A stretch of DNA of 64,000 nt. Origin: Paenibacillus sp. 37 (lineage in GTDB: Bacteria; Bacillota; Bacilli; Paenibacillales; Paenibacillaceae). The translations under genes were made by a program, and so were the position numbers. The stretch spans positions 2,852,001 through 2,916,000 of the forward strand of contig NZ_CP043761.1 of NCBI RefSeq assembly GCF_008386395.1, in the 5' to 3' direction. Shown one piece after another: positions 17,672 to 27,038 of this stretch. Positions within the stretch are counted from its first letter, which is position 1. Each line of letters opens with the position of its first letter. Under the pieces are notes generated by a model. The model made no database searches. It was not told the origin of the DNA and saw only the letters and a program-made list of their open reading frames with translations.

Positions 17672-18730
17672 ATGACAGAATCCGTGAAAAACGTAAGTAA
17701 TAATTATCATTCCAATCAGGATGGTACGGTTGGAGGTGATCCATCCGGCTGGATTGCAGGTATTGACATTGGAGGCACCAAAACATTAATGCTCTTGTCA
17801 TCACAAAAGGCTGGAAATGAAGTTCATGAACGAATCTTGCCTACGCTTGCCAGTGATCAGCCGGATGAGTTCTTCCGATGGTTATTCGCTGAATTGGAAA
17901 CATTCTGCCGCGAAGTTGGATGCAGTCTGGATCAACTTAACGGTGCAGGTTTGGGATTCCCTGGTGTGATTCTGCAAGAGGAGGGAATACTGCGAAATGC
18001 TCCGGCTTTTCAGTGGCCTGAGCTAGATATTCGCCCTGTTATTGCGAAGTATTACAGAGGGAATATCATGTTGGATAATGATGTGAATATGGCCGCAATG
18101 GGAGAGTATGATCAAGGGGCAGCACAGGGACATCAACACTGTGTAATGGTCACGGTTGGAACAGGCATTGGATCTGCTCTTATCCTGAATGGACAGCTCT
18201 ATAGCGGCCAGAATGGAGCAGCAGGTGAGATTGGGCATTTCATTGCAGGTGAGGAAGGGCTTCATACCGGTTATGTTGCGGATGCGGATTCCTTTGGCGT
18301 ATTTGAGCAAGTGACTTCAGGTACGGGAATTACCGAACAGGCGAGGCGTTATTTTGCTGCTGGAAAGGGAAGTTCCTTATCCCTGATCATGAGTCTGGCA
18401 GGAGGGGAAGCGGAACAGATTGAAGCCAGGCATGTATTCAAAGCAGCCGAGTCGGGTGATCTTGCCGCCCTGGAGATTCTGGAACTACCCATGCGTTATA
18501 TGGCTAGAGGTCTGGCGAATATTACGGCTTTACTCAATCCTTCCATTATAGTGATCGGTGGTGGCGTGGCTGCATCCAACCCATCCTATTATCTAAATGA
18601 AGTGCGCACACGCCTCCAACGTTACACCGTTCTGCCTACACTTTTAGCTGTAGCTGAACTGGGGAACAAAGCAGGAGCAATCGGGGCATTGGCTGCAATC
18701 AGGTCGAGTCTAGCGCACACATATCAATAG
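17672..18730 (+). CDS. ROK family sugar kinase (or kinase-like sensor)
   Basis: A 352-aa protein with ROK signatures: 'GIDIGGTKTLML' (ATP phosphate 1), 'LDNDVNMAAMGEY' with the catalytic Asp, 'VTVGTGIGSALILNGQLYSG' and 'GEIGHF' with the zinc-ligand His. It lacks a DNA-binding domain. The second part of the ROK zinc motif (CxCGxxGC) is missing, replaced by 'SFGVFEQVTSGTGI', as in a minority of ROK proteins. It is expected to phosphorylate a hexose brought in by the neighbouring transporters. It starts 36 bp after the regulator with GAGGAGGG before the ATG, so the two are likely in one operon. Confidence 0.85.
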   Translation: MTESVKNVSNNYHSNQDGTVGGDPSGWIAGIDIGGTKTLMLLSSQKAGNEVHERILPTLASDQPDEFFRWLFAELETFCREVGCSLDQLNGAGLGFPGVILQEEGILRNAPAFQWPELDIRPVIAKYYRGNIMLDNDVNMAAMGEYDQGAAQGHQHCVMVTVGTGIGSALILNGQLYSGQNGAAGEIGHFIAGEEGLHTGYVADADSFGVFEQVTSGTGITEQARRYFAAGKGSSLSLIMSLAGGEAEQIEARHVFKAAESGDLAALEILELPMRYMARGLANITALLNPSIIVIGGGVAASNPSYYLNEVRTRLQRYTVLPTLLAVAELGNKAGAIGALAAIRSSLAHTYQ

Positions 18731-18773
18731 AGAATAGGTCAAGCTACTATAGAATTAAAGGATGGAGATCCGG

Positions 18774-19997
18774 ATGAGAAGTAGACATATGAAGGCTTAC
18801 ACAGAGAAAACAAAAGCCGATTCCAATGATGCAAAACGTGTTTTACTCCAATTGCAGGGCCTATATCTGTTTATGGGGCTTGCCGGGGGGATGTTTAACC
18901 CGTACATTAATCCCATATTGGTAACACAAGGGTTTTCCAGTAAAGAAACCGGATTTATTATGGCGTTTGGCACACTTGTATCCATTATTCTTCAACCTAT
19001 ATGGGGAATTCTGGTAGATAAGTTTAAAAAGACACGGTTCGTACTGGTGATAAGCCTGCTTGTTCCTGCATCGTTAGCGTATTTCTACAATATTCAAGTG
19101 TACTTTATATTAATATTGATTTATACTTTATGCACTATATTCCAAGTGACTCAAATACCCGTGGCTGACTCCTATGCGGTTACAGCCGCGAGAGCCGCGA
19201 ACACCTCATATGGCATGATCCGACTCTTCGGCAGCATAGGAACGGGAGTTGGTGGATTTGCCGCAGGGATGTATCTCTCCCAGTTTTCCATTCACATGTT
19301 ATGGCTGCCATTTCTCCTGTTTAACATTCTGAGCGCTATACTGGCAAGTACACTCCCCCGGCAGACGAGCATATCCTCGTCCTCGGTAACCTTCTCCGTA
19401 GGTTTGGCAAGATTGCTCCGAAACCGGACATTCCTTCTATTTCTAACAGGTTGTTTCCTGGTTAACCAAACGCTCACTGCGTTTAACTCCTTTTTTGTTA
19501 TTTCATTTCAAATGGCTGGTGGTTCGGTGACCATGACGGGTACAGCACTGTTGCTGGCGTCAATTACTAATGTTCCATCCATGTTGGCAGCGGCATTCAT
19601 ACTCCGAAAATGGGGACATGAACGGACGATGCTGCTTGCAGCTGGGGCGTATATGTTACGTTGGGGAATACAATGGCTATGGCCGACACCTGAGGTCATG
19701 ATTGGCGTTCAGGTGCTGCATGGGTTGTCCTTCGGATTCTTCTATATCGCAGCAGTCGAATATGTGGCTTCGGTTACGGGGCGGGAAATGCAGGCCACGG
19801 GACAAAGTTTATTTAACATGGTGTTTGCTGGCCTGGGCGGAATTGTAGGTAATATGCTTAATGGATATTTACTCGATTCCGGCGGTCCATCACTGATGTA
19901 TCTGGCTTGCACGATCAGTGCGGCACTAGGATCAGTGATTCTGTATATCGTCAGCAGGCAGGCCAAAGAACAGAGAAGAGCATACTCATTAGAATAG
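18774..19997 (+). CDS. MFS transporter
   Basis: About 407 aa with twelve predicted membrane helices. Loop 2-3 carries the Major Facilitator signature-like 'GILVDKFKKTRFVLV'. It resembles the MFS_1-like / nucleoside-or-sugar symporter group. Its place after the ROK kinase suggests a sugar or glycoside substrate. The start is uncertain: ATG 18774 has GGAG 6 nt upstream; ATG 18762, in frame, touches an AAAGG. It is probably in one operon with the ROK genes (44 bp gap) and is followed 21 bp later by the AraC regulator. Confidence 0.82.
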   Translation: MRSRHMKAYTEKTKADSNDAKRVLLQLQGLYLFMGLAGGMFNPYINPILVTQGFSSKETGFIMAFGTLVSIILQPIWGILVDKFKKTRFVLVISLLVPASLAYFYNIQVYFILILIYTLCTIFQVTQIPVADSYAVTAARAANTSYGMIRLFGSIGTGVGGFAAGMYLSQFSIHMLWLPFLLFNILSAILASTLPRQTSISSSSVTFSVGLARLLRNRTFLLFLTGCFLVNQTLTAFNSFFVISFQMAGGSVTMTGTALLLASITNVPSMLAAAFILRKWGHERTMLLAAGAYMLRWGIQWLWPTPEVMIGVQVLHGLSFGFFYIAAVEYVASVTGREMQATGQSLFNMVFAGLGGIVGNMLNGYLLDSGGPSLMYLACTISAALGSVILYIVSRQAKEQRRAYSLE

Positions 19998-20018
19998 AGA
20001 TGGAAGGAGTTGGAGCCT

Positions 20019-22262
20019 ATGAAAGTAAATCTGAAGCGGAATTGGCACACCAAGTTGATGTATTCGTATTTTCCTATTTTTCTGCTTACGATTTCCATTC
20101 TAATCTTTCTCTCCTTCCTGATTGTCAACGAACTCTCACGTAACGAAACACAAAAAGCCGACATGATCTCCACCCGCTATATCGTGGATACACTGGAGCG
20201 CTCGCTAAGCGACATTGAACTTCGGTTACTTGAAGACATTGGTGCAAACAAAACATATAGTCGCTTTCTGGAAGCTGGACGGGGACAATTATCGAGTCAG
20301 TTCATCTATGATGCGGCAAGTGGGTTCGGACGTATGCTGGATCAGCAGGATATGATTCAATCCATTTATCTCTATCGTATGTCCGATTCCCAGATTCTTA
20401 CGCCGAGAGGCATGATGCGTTTGGAAGATTTTGAAGATCGTGCCTATATTGAGCAAGCCTTGAAAGATCGGGAGAACCTCGGTTGGAATCTGCCACGTGA
20501 TTATAAGGAACGTTCCTTCGACGTACCTTCACAGGTGATTAGTATGAATAAGTGGCTTCCGTTACCGTGGGGCGGGGAAGGTCTGCTCGTCATTACCATC
20601 CGCATGTATGCAGTAGAACGGCAGATTGATAACATGACGAATGAAAAGTTATCTGTTCTTCAGGTTCGGGATAAGAGCGACAATCTGATCTATACCGCGC
20701 ATCAAATGGACCCTTCAGCAGGCGAAATCCTTAATCGTGTGACTGCGGACAAACTTGGTCTGGTCTTTGAGAGCGGTATTCAATCCGGACAACTGTATTC
20801 ATGGGTATCCCTTGTCTCTTATGTGTGGATCGGTATTGGTTTATTAACAATTGTTGGTGCGGTGGCTGGACTAATCTACATTACTCGCAGAAATACACGC
20901 CCCATTCAGCTGATCATGAATCGAATTCAGGCGTTACAGCCACGTGCCGAGGAGGATGAAGCAGCTCCATCCGTCAAAGATGAACTGGCACTCATCGATC
21001 GTGCGCTGGAACATTTGATTGCTCAAACGGTTGACTATGAGAAACAACATCATGAAAACTTACTGATTCATCGCAGACAGTTGCTTGTTGATCTGATGGA
21101 AGGAGAGCGAATGGATTCATTCCGTCACCGACTTCGCCATCTGCAACCGCTAGAGGAACGATTCATGGAACCGAAGAGTGTTGCTGTCCTCATTGCGGAG
21201 ATGAATGGTGACGATCTCTCGACCAATCAGAATATTCTGAAGATTGCGCTCATGAACGTAGTGGAAGAACTTGTGCAGAATGAGACCCAGTTCGGCGGTT
21301 GGGCTGAATGGTTTGGGAACCGCAGGCTTATTGTGGTGATTGCATCGGATGAGCAGGAAGGACTGGACCGTGAATTGCTTATGGATCTGGCTAAGCAGAT
21401 GCATATGTGGATTGCGGAACACTTCCGACTCCGGTTTACCTTTGGCATTGGACGAACCGTATCGGGCTGGGAGGAGATCACTCGATCCTATGCGAGTGCA
21501 GATGCGGGTTTGCAGCATAGACTTACTCTTGGTAAAGATGCCATCGTTCTCAGTGAGCAACTACCGGATCGTATTGAGCTGAAATCGTACAAGTATTTAC
21601 AAATGCTCGCAGACTTTGTCCGTGAATTCAGACTAACCGGTGATGGTTGGCGGATTCAACTGGATCAGATGTTTGTTGCGTTCAGCGAAGATCAGATTAC
21701 AGATAACGATATTCGCATGTTGCTGCAGGCGTTAATCCAGATGTTGTCCCGTGAATTCGGGGAGCTGTCTGAGCGGTTGCAAAGCCAATTTGCCGAGGGA
21801 ATTCTGACTCGTCTTCGTAGTGATATCCAGCAGGTGGAGACACTGGAGGGGATTCAAGAAATTTTGCAGGAGTGGCTTAAAGAGGTTTATCGCAATTATG
21901 TATCTGTAAATGAAACGAAAAGTCATCGCGCGATGATCAACGAGCTGCGGATTTATATTGAAGAGCATTTTGATGATCCGGATCTTTCGCTGAAACATCT
22001 GAGTGATCGGTTCCAGATCTCGGGCAAATATGCGAGTTATCTGTTTAAGGAAGAGTTTGAGATGAAGTTTGTTGATTTTCTGGTGAAACTGAGGGTCGAA
22101 AAGGCCTGTCGTCTGTTGTCTGCATCCGATATGGCTGTTCAGGATATTGCTCTGCAAGTGGGTTATGCCAATGCCATCTCCTTCGGCAGAGTATTTAAAC
22201 GGATTATGGGCGTGACACCAGGGGACTACCGCAAGCAGAGTGGAAAACAAGGGGATCAATAA
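20019..22262 (+). CDS. Membrane-anchored AraC-family regulator
   Basis: A 747-aa regulator with a membrane helix at about 15-40, an extracellular sensor region of about 220 residues, a second helix near 265-290 ('YVWIGIGLLTIVGAVAGLIYI'), a cytoplasmic linker, and a C-terminal AraC HTH pair in the last 100 residues ('LSLKHLSDRFQISGKYASYLFKEEF', 'QDIALQVGYANAISFGRVFKRIMGVTPGDYR'). This architecture is typical of Paenibacillus regulators next to LplB/YtcP-type ABC importers and is expected to sense an extracellular glycan. AAGGAG lies 9 nt before ATG 20019. A long terminator hairpin follows. Confidence 0.9.
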   Translation: MKVNLKRNWHTKLMYSYFPIFLLTISILIFLSFLIVNELSRNETQKADMISTRYIVDTLERSLSDIELRLLEDIGANKTYSRFLEAGRGQLSSQFIYDAASGFGRMLDQQDMIQSIYLYRMSDSQILTPRGMMRLEDFEDRAYIEQALKDRENLGWNLPRDYKERSFDVPSQVISMNKWLPLPWGGEGLLVITIRMYAVERQIDNMTNEKLSVLQVRDKSDNLIYTAHQMDPSAGEILNRVTADKLGLVFESGIQSGQLYSWVSLVSYVWIGIGLLTIVGAVAGLIYITRRNTRPIQLIMNRIQALQPRAEEDEAAPSVKDELALIDRALEHLIAQTVDYEKQHHENLLIHRRQLLVDLMEGERMDSFRHRLRHLQPLEERFMEPKSVAVLIAEMNGDDLSTNQNILKIALMNVVEELVQNETQFGGWAEWFGNRRLIVVIASDEQEGLDRELLMDLAKQMHMWIAEHFRLRFTFGIGRTVSGWEEITRSYASADAGLQHRLTLGKDAIVLSEQLPDRIELKSYKYLQMLADFVREFRLTGDGWRIQLDQMFVAFSEDQITDNDIRMLLQALIQMLSREFGELSERLQSQFAEGILTRLRSDIQQVETLEGIQEILQEWLKEVYRNYVSVNETKSHRAMINELRIYIEEHFDDPDLSLKHLSDRFQISGKYASYLFKEEFEMKFVDFLVKLRVEKACRLLSASDMAVQDIALQVGYANAISFGRVFKRIMGVTPGDYRKQSGKQGDQ

Positions 22263-22326
22263 TGATATTGGTCGTGTTAGAACACCCGTTAGCGGGTGAA
22301 ATCCAATCATCTTAGAGATATCTATG

Positions 22327-22387
22327 AAATCTCCTGTATGAGGGAATAAGGTTCGTACCTTATCGTCCTTTGCAGGAGATTTTTTTG
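22327..22387 (+). terminator. Terminator after the AraC regulator
   Basis: AAATCTCCTG (22327-22336) pairs with CAGGAGATTT (22373-22382) around an inner AATAAGG/CCTTAT hairpin. A run of Ts ends at 22386. Confidence 0.8.
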
Positions 22388-22500
22388 ATGTTCAACCACA
22401 ATCTTAGGCCAGTGTAACTGGTATGTTGTTAAGGAATTTTACGAATGTCCTATACTAGCATTATGACAATCCATAGATTAATAGGGCAGGAGTGAAGATG

Positions 22501-22872
22501 ATGTACAAATACGGACAGCAAGTATGGGGATCAGTAGATATCAGTAAAAGGGTTACCATTACAGCAAACAACAACACATTTACATTTCATGTAGATGACT
22601 CGTCATATACGATAACTATACCTGTTGGTACCTATACGACAAGTCAACAAAGGCATGAATCCGAACTTATTCAGGTCATTTCGAAGGCAGGGGCGGCTCA
22701 GAGCATTCCTGTACGATTTATTTTGGGCGGAATGCATTATGATGAGAAGTATAATGTATTGATTTTGGAACATACGGACACAAGCAACGAACATGTGATG
22801 GATCAATTTGCGGGAAATGCCATCGATACGTTGTTTGGTCAAATGAAGTTTAATCTTCCGCCAAGGAATTAG
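22501..22872 (+). CDS. Hypothetical protein
   Basis: A 123-aa soluble protein without signal peptide or membrane span. It is beta-rich in its first half ('RVTITANNNTFTFHV', 'YTITIPVGTYT'), then has a helix ('HESELIQVISKAG') and a more mixed C-terminus. The 'VGTYT' plus helix pattern is reminiscent of phage or flagellar structural proteins, but I do not assign a family. AGGAG (22488-22492) lies 8 nt before ATG 22501; GTG 22492 and ATG 22498 are in frame but too close to it. A TATACT -10 box at 22451-22456 lies upstream and a terminator lies directly downstream, so it is a single-gene unit. Confidence 0.65.
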   Translation: MYKYGQQVWGSVDISKRVTITANNNTFTFHVDDSSYTITIPVGTYTTSQQRHESELIQVISKAGAAQSIPVRFILGGMHYDEKYNVLILEHTDTSNEHVMDQFAGNAIDTLFGQMKFNLPPRN

Positions 22873-22907
22873 TGCGTCGAATCGTTCTACACGTGTTGCT
22901 AAACAAG

Positions 22908-22935
22908 GAGATCACATAAGATGTGGTCTCTTTTT
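22908..22935 (+). terminator. Terminator after the 123-aa hypothetical gene
   Basis: GAGATCACAT/ATGTGGTCTC stem (one G-T pair) with loop AAG and a five-T tail. Confidence 0.8.
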
Positions 22936-23026
22936 CATTTTTTGAAGAGAGATTTAATGGAAAAAAGATTATTGCAAGCTGGGTGATTCCAGATTGTCTA
23001 TGAGAAACCAAAATGAATACAACACA

Positions 23027-23125
23027 ATATGTTATCATAGTTAACATATAAGGTGTGAAAATTGTATATTGTCAGGAAATATGTTTATATTTCGCGGTAT
23101 TTAACTTAAAAAACGTGAATTTCAC
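23027..23125 (+). promoter_or_regulatory. Two inverted repeats upstream of the solute-binding protein gene
   Basis: ATATGTTA/TAACATAT (23027-23034 and 23042-23049) and GTGAA-T-TTCAC (23115-23125) lie 140-240 bp upstream of the start. They are plausible operator sites for the AraC or ROK regulators, or for catabolite control. Neither matches the B. subtilis cre consensus. Apart from these and the terminator at 22908, I see nothing in 22873-23267. Confidence 0.3.
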
Positions 23126-23267
23126 ATTTTGAAAATAGTTTATTGTCTAAATATCAGATCTTATGTAATGATTAGTGACATTCACAGGTGCAACAAAATG
23201 GGATGAACAAAGTGGAGTGGCAATCATGTGAATCCATTCAGAGAGTGTGCGAAAGGGGAAAGGTCAA

Positions 23268-24869
23268 ATGAGATTATTTCAAAGACGTAAGGCAAGCAAG
23301 GCAAGTTCAATCCTCGCAGTGGTAACAGCATTCACTCTATTATTATCTGCATGTTCATCAGGAAGCGAATCAACATCTTCATCAGGAGAGTCGGGTTCGG
23401 GGGAAAAAACGACTTTGAAAGTGGAAATCTTCGATCGGGGAAACACTCCGGCGGGCTACACCATTTCGGACAGTTATCTGACTCGCTTCATTCAAGAGAA
23501 GTTTGGTGATCCAAACAACATCGATGTTCAGTTTGTTCCCGTACCACGCTCGGAGGAAGTACAGAAACTTAACGTTCTGATGGCGAGTGGCTCTGAAGTT
23601 CCTGATATTGTCTTCACCTACGATTCGGGAACATTCAACCGGTATGCAGAGCAAGGAGGTCTGACCGAACTTACGGATCTGATCAATCAAAGTGGTCCTA
23701 ACCTGAAGAAGTTCCTCGGAGATGAAACGTTGGCCTACGGTCAATACGATGGTCAACAGTTTGCGGTTCCAGGTAAACGTCTTGTACTTGGCAAGTACGC
23801 ATCTTATGTTCGTCAGGATTGGCTGGACGCACTCGGATTGCCTTCACCTGAGACAGCTGAGGAGCTGCATACCACACTGAAGGCCTTTAAGGAAAAAGAT
23901 CCGGGTAAGGTTGGCACAGGACTTATCCCGATGGGGATGTCCATTGCCTCGGCTCAATATGAACCACTGATCTGGTCATTCATTGAACCGCTGACGGAAG
24001 AACAGAAATATACATTAACGCAACAACTGGGTTCCAATGACTATCCAACGTTGTTGCCTGGTTTCAAGGAAGCCCTGAAATATATGAACACACTGTATAA
24101 TGAAGGATTAATGAGCAAGGACTTTGGACTCGACAAAGACAAGAAAAAGCTGTGGGAAGATGTATCTAACGGCAAAGTTGGATTCTACACCGAGGATGCC
24201 GGGGAGATTTATATCTCCGGTACGTACAAAAACCTGCAAACCAATCAACCTGGTGCAGTGATCACACCAATTGATGCATTCAAAAACTCCGAAGGCAAAT
24301 TTGCCAAACCGGCATATGCACCCAATGCGATGTATGTCATGATTCCGAAATCGAGCAAAAATGCGGAAGCAGCGATGAAGTATCTGGATTGGATGGCTTC
24401 AGGCAACAACCTGTTCGACCTGCAATTCGGTGTTGAAAACGAGAACTACGAACTTGTGGATGGGGTACCACTGATCAAAGATGATGCTTCTCCTGAAATT
24501 GCAGGCCGTATCTATAATTCTGGTGACATTGCCATTATCGTGAACGGTAAATACGTTGGGGATGACAAGAAAAATGAAGAGGCCTATGTCGTTCAGGTAG
24601 AGTCGAAGTATCGGGATGATATGCGCAAGTCGGTAGCCATTTCCAACACGGACACCATTCAACCGGTACGCTTCTCCAAACCGATTGATGCAGAAGCGCG
24701 TTACGGTAACGGCCTGAAAGACAAGTTCATGGAATTTTTCGTGAAAACAACCATTTCCAAACCCGCTGATTTTGAAGCCACGTATGACAGCATGATGAAG
24801 GACTACATGGCGAGCGGTGGCCAAGCAATCCTCGATGAACGTACAGAAGCTTACAAAGCGATGAAATAA
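23268..24869 (+). CDS. Extracellular solute-binding lipoprotein of a sugar ABC importer
   Basis: A 533-aa family 1-type solute-binding protein. The signal peptide ends in the lipobox LLSACSS, a Ser/Gly linker follows, then a periplasmic-binding fold ('VPDIVFTYDSGTFNRYAEQGGLTELTDLI'). The length and LplA/YtcQ-like features suggest a glycan oligosaccharide ligand. ATG 23268 follows a GGGGAAAGG site; the ATG at 23247 is in frame but would extend the n-region without a better site. It is first in an operon with two permeases. No ATP-binding protein is encoded locally, which is common because a shared ATPase (MsmX-like) serves such systems. Confidence 0.92.
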   Translation: MRLFQRRKASKASSILAVVTAFTLLLSACSSGSESTSSSGESGSGEKTTLKVEIFDRGNTPAGYTISDSYLTRFIQEKFGDPNNIDVQFVPVPRSEEVQKLNVLMASGSEVPDIVFTYDSGTFNRYAEQGGLTELTDLINQSGPNLKKFLGDETLAYGQYDGQQFAVPGKRLVLGKYASYVRQDWLDALGLPSPETAEELHTTLKAFKEKDPGKVGTGLIPMGMSIASAQYEPLIWSFIEPLTEEQKYTLTQQLGSNDYPTLLPGFKEALKYMNTLYNEGLMSKDFGLDKDKKKLWEDVSNGKVGFYTEDAGEIYISGTYKNLQTNQPGAVITPIDAFKNSEGKFAKPAYAPNAMYVMIPKSSKNAEAAMKYLDWMASGNNLFDLQFGVENENYELVDGVPLIKDDASPEIAGRIYNSGDIAIIVNGKYVGDDKKNEEAYVVQVESKYRDDMRKSVAISNTDTIQPVRFSKPIDAEARYGNGLKDKFMEFFVKTTISKPADFEATYDSMMKDYMASGGQAILDERTEAYKAMK

Positions 24870-24910
24870 GTAGAGTAGAGATCACATCCAATGTGTATGA
24901 CAACAAAGAA

Positions 24911-24960
24911 CAGGGATTTCATTAGGGCGATGGCAACATCGCCTTGATGAAGAATCCTGA
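24911..24960 (+). other. Stem-loop between binding-protein and permease genes
   Basis: GGCGATG-GCAA-CATCGCC (24926-24943) forms a perfect 7-bp stem with a tetraloop, extended by imperfect pairing of the flanking CAGGGATTTCAT with ATGAAGAATCCTG. There is no T-run, so it is more likely a 3' stabiliser or processing site that keeps binding-protein mRNA more abundant than permease mRNA. Confidence 0.5.
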
Positions 24961-24980
24961 ATGACATGGGGGGAAGGTTT

Positions 24981-25883
24981 ATGAAAACAAGCATCTATTT
25001 CCGCAGAAACTGGCAACTATATGCGCTGCTCCTACTGCCCATGATCTACTTCATTATTTTTAAGTATGGGCCAATGTATGGCGTGCAGATTGCGTTCAAG
25101 GACTTTAACTTCTTTCAAGGGATCGCCGGTAGTGAGTGGATTGGCTTGGATGCATTCAGAGAAGTGTTTCAAAACCAGGGATTCTACACGGCATTACGCA
25201 ACACGTTAGTGCTTAACATGCTGGATCTACTGGTCTCCTTCCCGGCACCACTTATATTAGCCATCTTATTGTTTGAGCTGAAGAAGGCCTGGTTCAAAAA
25301 GTTGGCACAGACTTTACTGTACATTCCTCACTTTATTTCGTGGGTCATAATTGGAGGGATCGTACTTCAGGTATTCGGTACGCAGTCCGGTTTCATCAAC
25401 AATATCTTGATGAGCATGGGATTTGATCCATTGCCATTCCTTTCAGACAAAAACTATTGGCTCTTTACGTATCTTGCGGTAGGCGTGTGGCAGAGTGCAG
25501 GCTGGGGTACGATTCTGTATCTGGCATCCCTCACGGGCATTAACCGGGAACTCTACGAAGCCGCAGAAGTGGATGGAGCAAGTCGGTTACGCAGAATCTG
25601 GCACATCTCCTTGCCAGGCATCAAAACAACGATTGTTACCTTATTGATCATCAATGTCGGCAACATGATCTCTATCGGCTTTGACCGACCGTTTATTATC
25701 GGTAACGTGGCTGTACGTGAATACTCGGATGTGCTCAGCACGTTTGTCTATCGTGTCGGTTTACAATCTGGTCAGGTTACGCTCGCAACAGCTGTAGGTT
25801 TGTTCCAGGCTTTAGTTGGACTTGTCTTCATACTCGGAGCAAACTATACGTCCAAGAAATTAACCGATGAGAGCATTATGTAG
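24981..25883 (+). CDS. ABC transporter permease, LplB-like
   Basis: A 300-aa inner-membrane permease with six predicted helices and the EAA-loop region 'YEAAEVDGASRLRRIWHISLPG' that docks the ATPase. The N-terminal 'RNWQLYALLLLPMIYFIIFKYGPMYGVQIAFKDF' is typical of the LplB group of oligosaccharide permeases. GGGGGGAAGG lies before ATG 24981. It is the second gene of the importer operon. Confidence 0.92.
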   Translation: MKTSIYFRRNWQLYALLLLPMIYFIIFKYGPMYGVQIAFKDFNFFQGIAGSEWIGLDAFREVFQNQGFYTALRNTLVLNMLDLLVSFPAPLILAILLFELKKAWFKKLAQTLLYIPHFISWVIIGGIVLQVFGTQSGFINNILMSMGFDPLPFLSDKNYWLFTYLAVGVWQSAGWGTILYLASLTGINRELYEAAEVDGASRLRRIWHISLPGIKTTIVTLLIINVGNMISIGFDRPFIIGNVAVREYSDVLSTFVYRVGLQSGQVTLATAVGLFQALVGLVFILGANYTSKKLTDESIM

Positions 25884-25921
25884 TGGATTGAATCACATAT
25901 GATCTGTAAGGAGTGAGTGGG

Positions 25922-26794
25922 ATGTCTGAAAACACGGCGAATCGAATATTCAACACGGTAAACGTCATTCTTATTATCATTACGATGGTGCTGTGTCTTG
26001 CACCATTCATTCATATTATTGCGATCTCGCTCAGCTCGAACCGGGCGATCGGTTCAGGAGAAGTTTCCTTTTTCCCCAAAGAGTTATCCTTTGAGGCATA
26101 TACCAAAGTATTTGCAGATGGATCGATGATTCGCTCTCTCATCTATACCGTTTGGCTGACCGTCCTGAGTACAGTGCTAAGCATGGCGATGACCATTGCA
26201 GCGGCATATCCACTGGCGAAGAGTAACCTGAAGGGGCGCAAGTGGTTCATGCTTGTTATTGTGGTGACGATGTTCTTCAGTGGAGGTATTATTCCCGAGT
26301 ACATTCTGATCAAAAATCTGCATCTACTCGACAGCTCATGGGGACTCATTCTGCCGGGATTGATTAGTCCGTTTTATATGATCATTCTCATTACCTTCTT
26401 CCGAGGTATTCCAGAAAGTCTGGAAGAAGCAGCGGGCATTGATGGAAGCAGTCACTTCGGAACACTTATGCGCATTATTTTGCCACTCTCTCTTCCGGTT
26501 ATGGCAACACTGAGCCTATTCTACGCTGTAGGACGCTGGAATGGTTTCCAGGATGCACTCATGTATATTACGAAGCCTGAACTATACCCTTTGCAATTGA
26601 AATTGTATCAGATGATTCAGCAAAACCAGATTACAGAACTGATGCAGAACGAAGGTATTGGTGCTGTTCAAGTCTTGCCTGAGAGTCTGAAAGCAGCCAG
26701 CGTTATATTCTCCACGTTACCGATCCTTCTGGTGTATCCATGGTTGCAGCGGTACTTTATAAGTGGCGTAATGGTAGGTGCTGTAAAAGGTTAA
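25922..26794 (+). CDS. ABC transporter permease, YtcP/LplC-like
   Basis: A 290-aa partner permease with six helices and the EAA motif 'LEEAAGIDGSSHFGTLMRIILPLSLP'. The start 'ANRIFNTVNVILIIITMVLCLAPFIHIIAISLSS' and the end 'PWLQRYFISGVMVGAVKG' are characteristic of carbohydrate ABC permeases of the LplC/YtcP type. AAGGAG lies 9 nt before ATG 25922. It ends the transporter part of the operon; a repeat-like element separates it from the 568-aa gene. Confidence 0.92.
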   Translation: MSENTANRIFNTVNVILIIITMVLCLAPFIHIIAISLSSNRAIGSGEVSFFPKELSFEAYTKVFADGSMIRSLIYTVWLTVLSTVLSMAMTIAAAYPLAKSNLKGRKWFMLVIVVTMFFSGGIIPEYILIKNLHLLDSSWGLILPGLISPFYMIILITFFRGIPESLEEAAGIDGSSHFGTLMRIILPLSLPVMATLSLFYAVGRWNGFQDALMYITKPELYPLQLKLYQMIQQNQITELMQNEGIGAVQVLPESLKAASVIFSTLPILLVYPWLQRYFISGVMVGAVKG

Positions 26795-26801
26795 TAGAGG
26801 T

Positions 26802-27008
26802 TGTTCAAAAAGTTCACTTTTGATTACGAATGATGCCTAGTGGCATCATCAGCATCGAATATGAAATTCAGCCGAAATAAGCGGGAGGCTTACGAAGTAT
26901 GTTTCCTTTAGAAACATTGTAGTTGCTCACGTAGTTGTCCTACGCTCCGCTACTCCATTTCTAGCTTAATTCCATCTTCTTGGTACTGAAAACTGATCTT
27001 TTTGAACA
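26802..27008. repeat. MITE-like element with 11-bp terminal inverted repeats
   Basis: TGTTCAAAAAG (26802-26812) and CTTTTTGAACA (26998-27008) are perfect inverted ends bounding a 207-bp stretch without a supported gene. Size and ends resemble the non-autonomous elements common between Paenibacillus genes. No clear target-site duplication was seen. Copy number in the genome cannot be judged from this window. Confidence 0.5.
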
Positions 27009-27038
27009 CGCACCTATAGTCTCGGGAGGGCGTATGAC

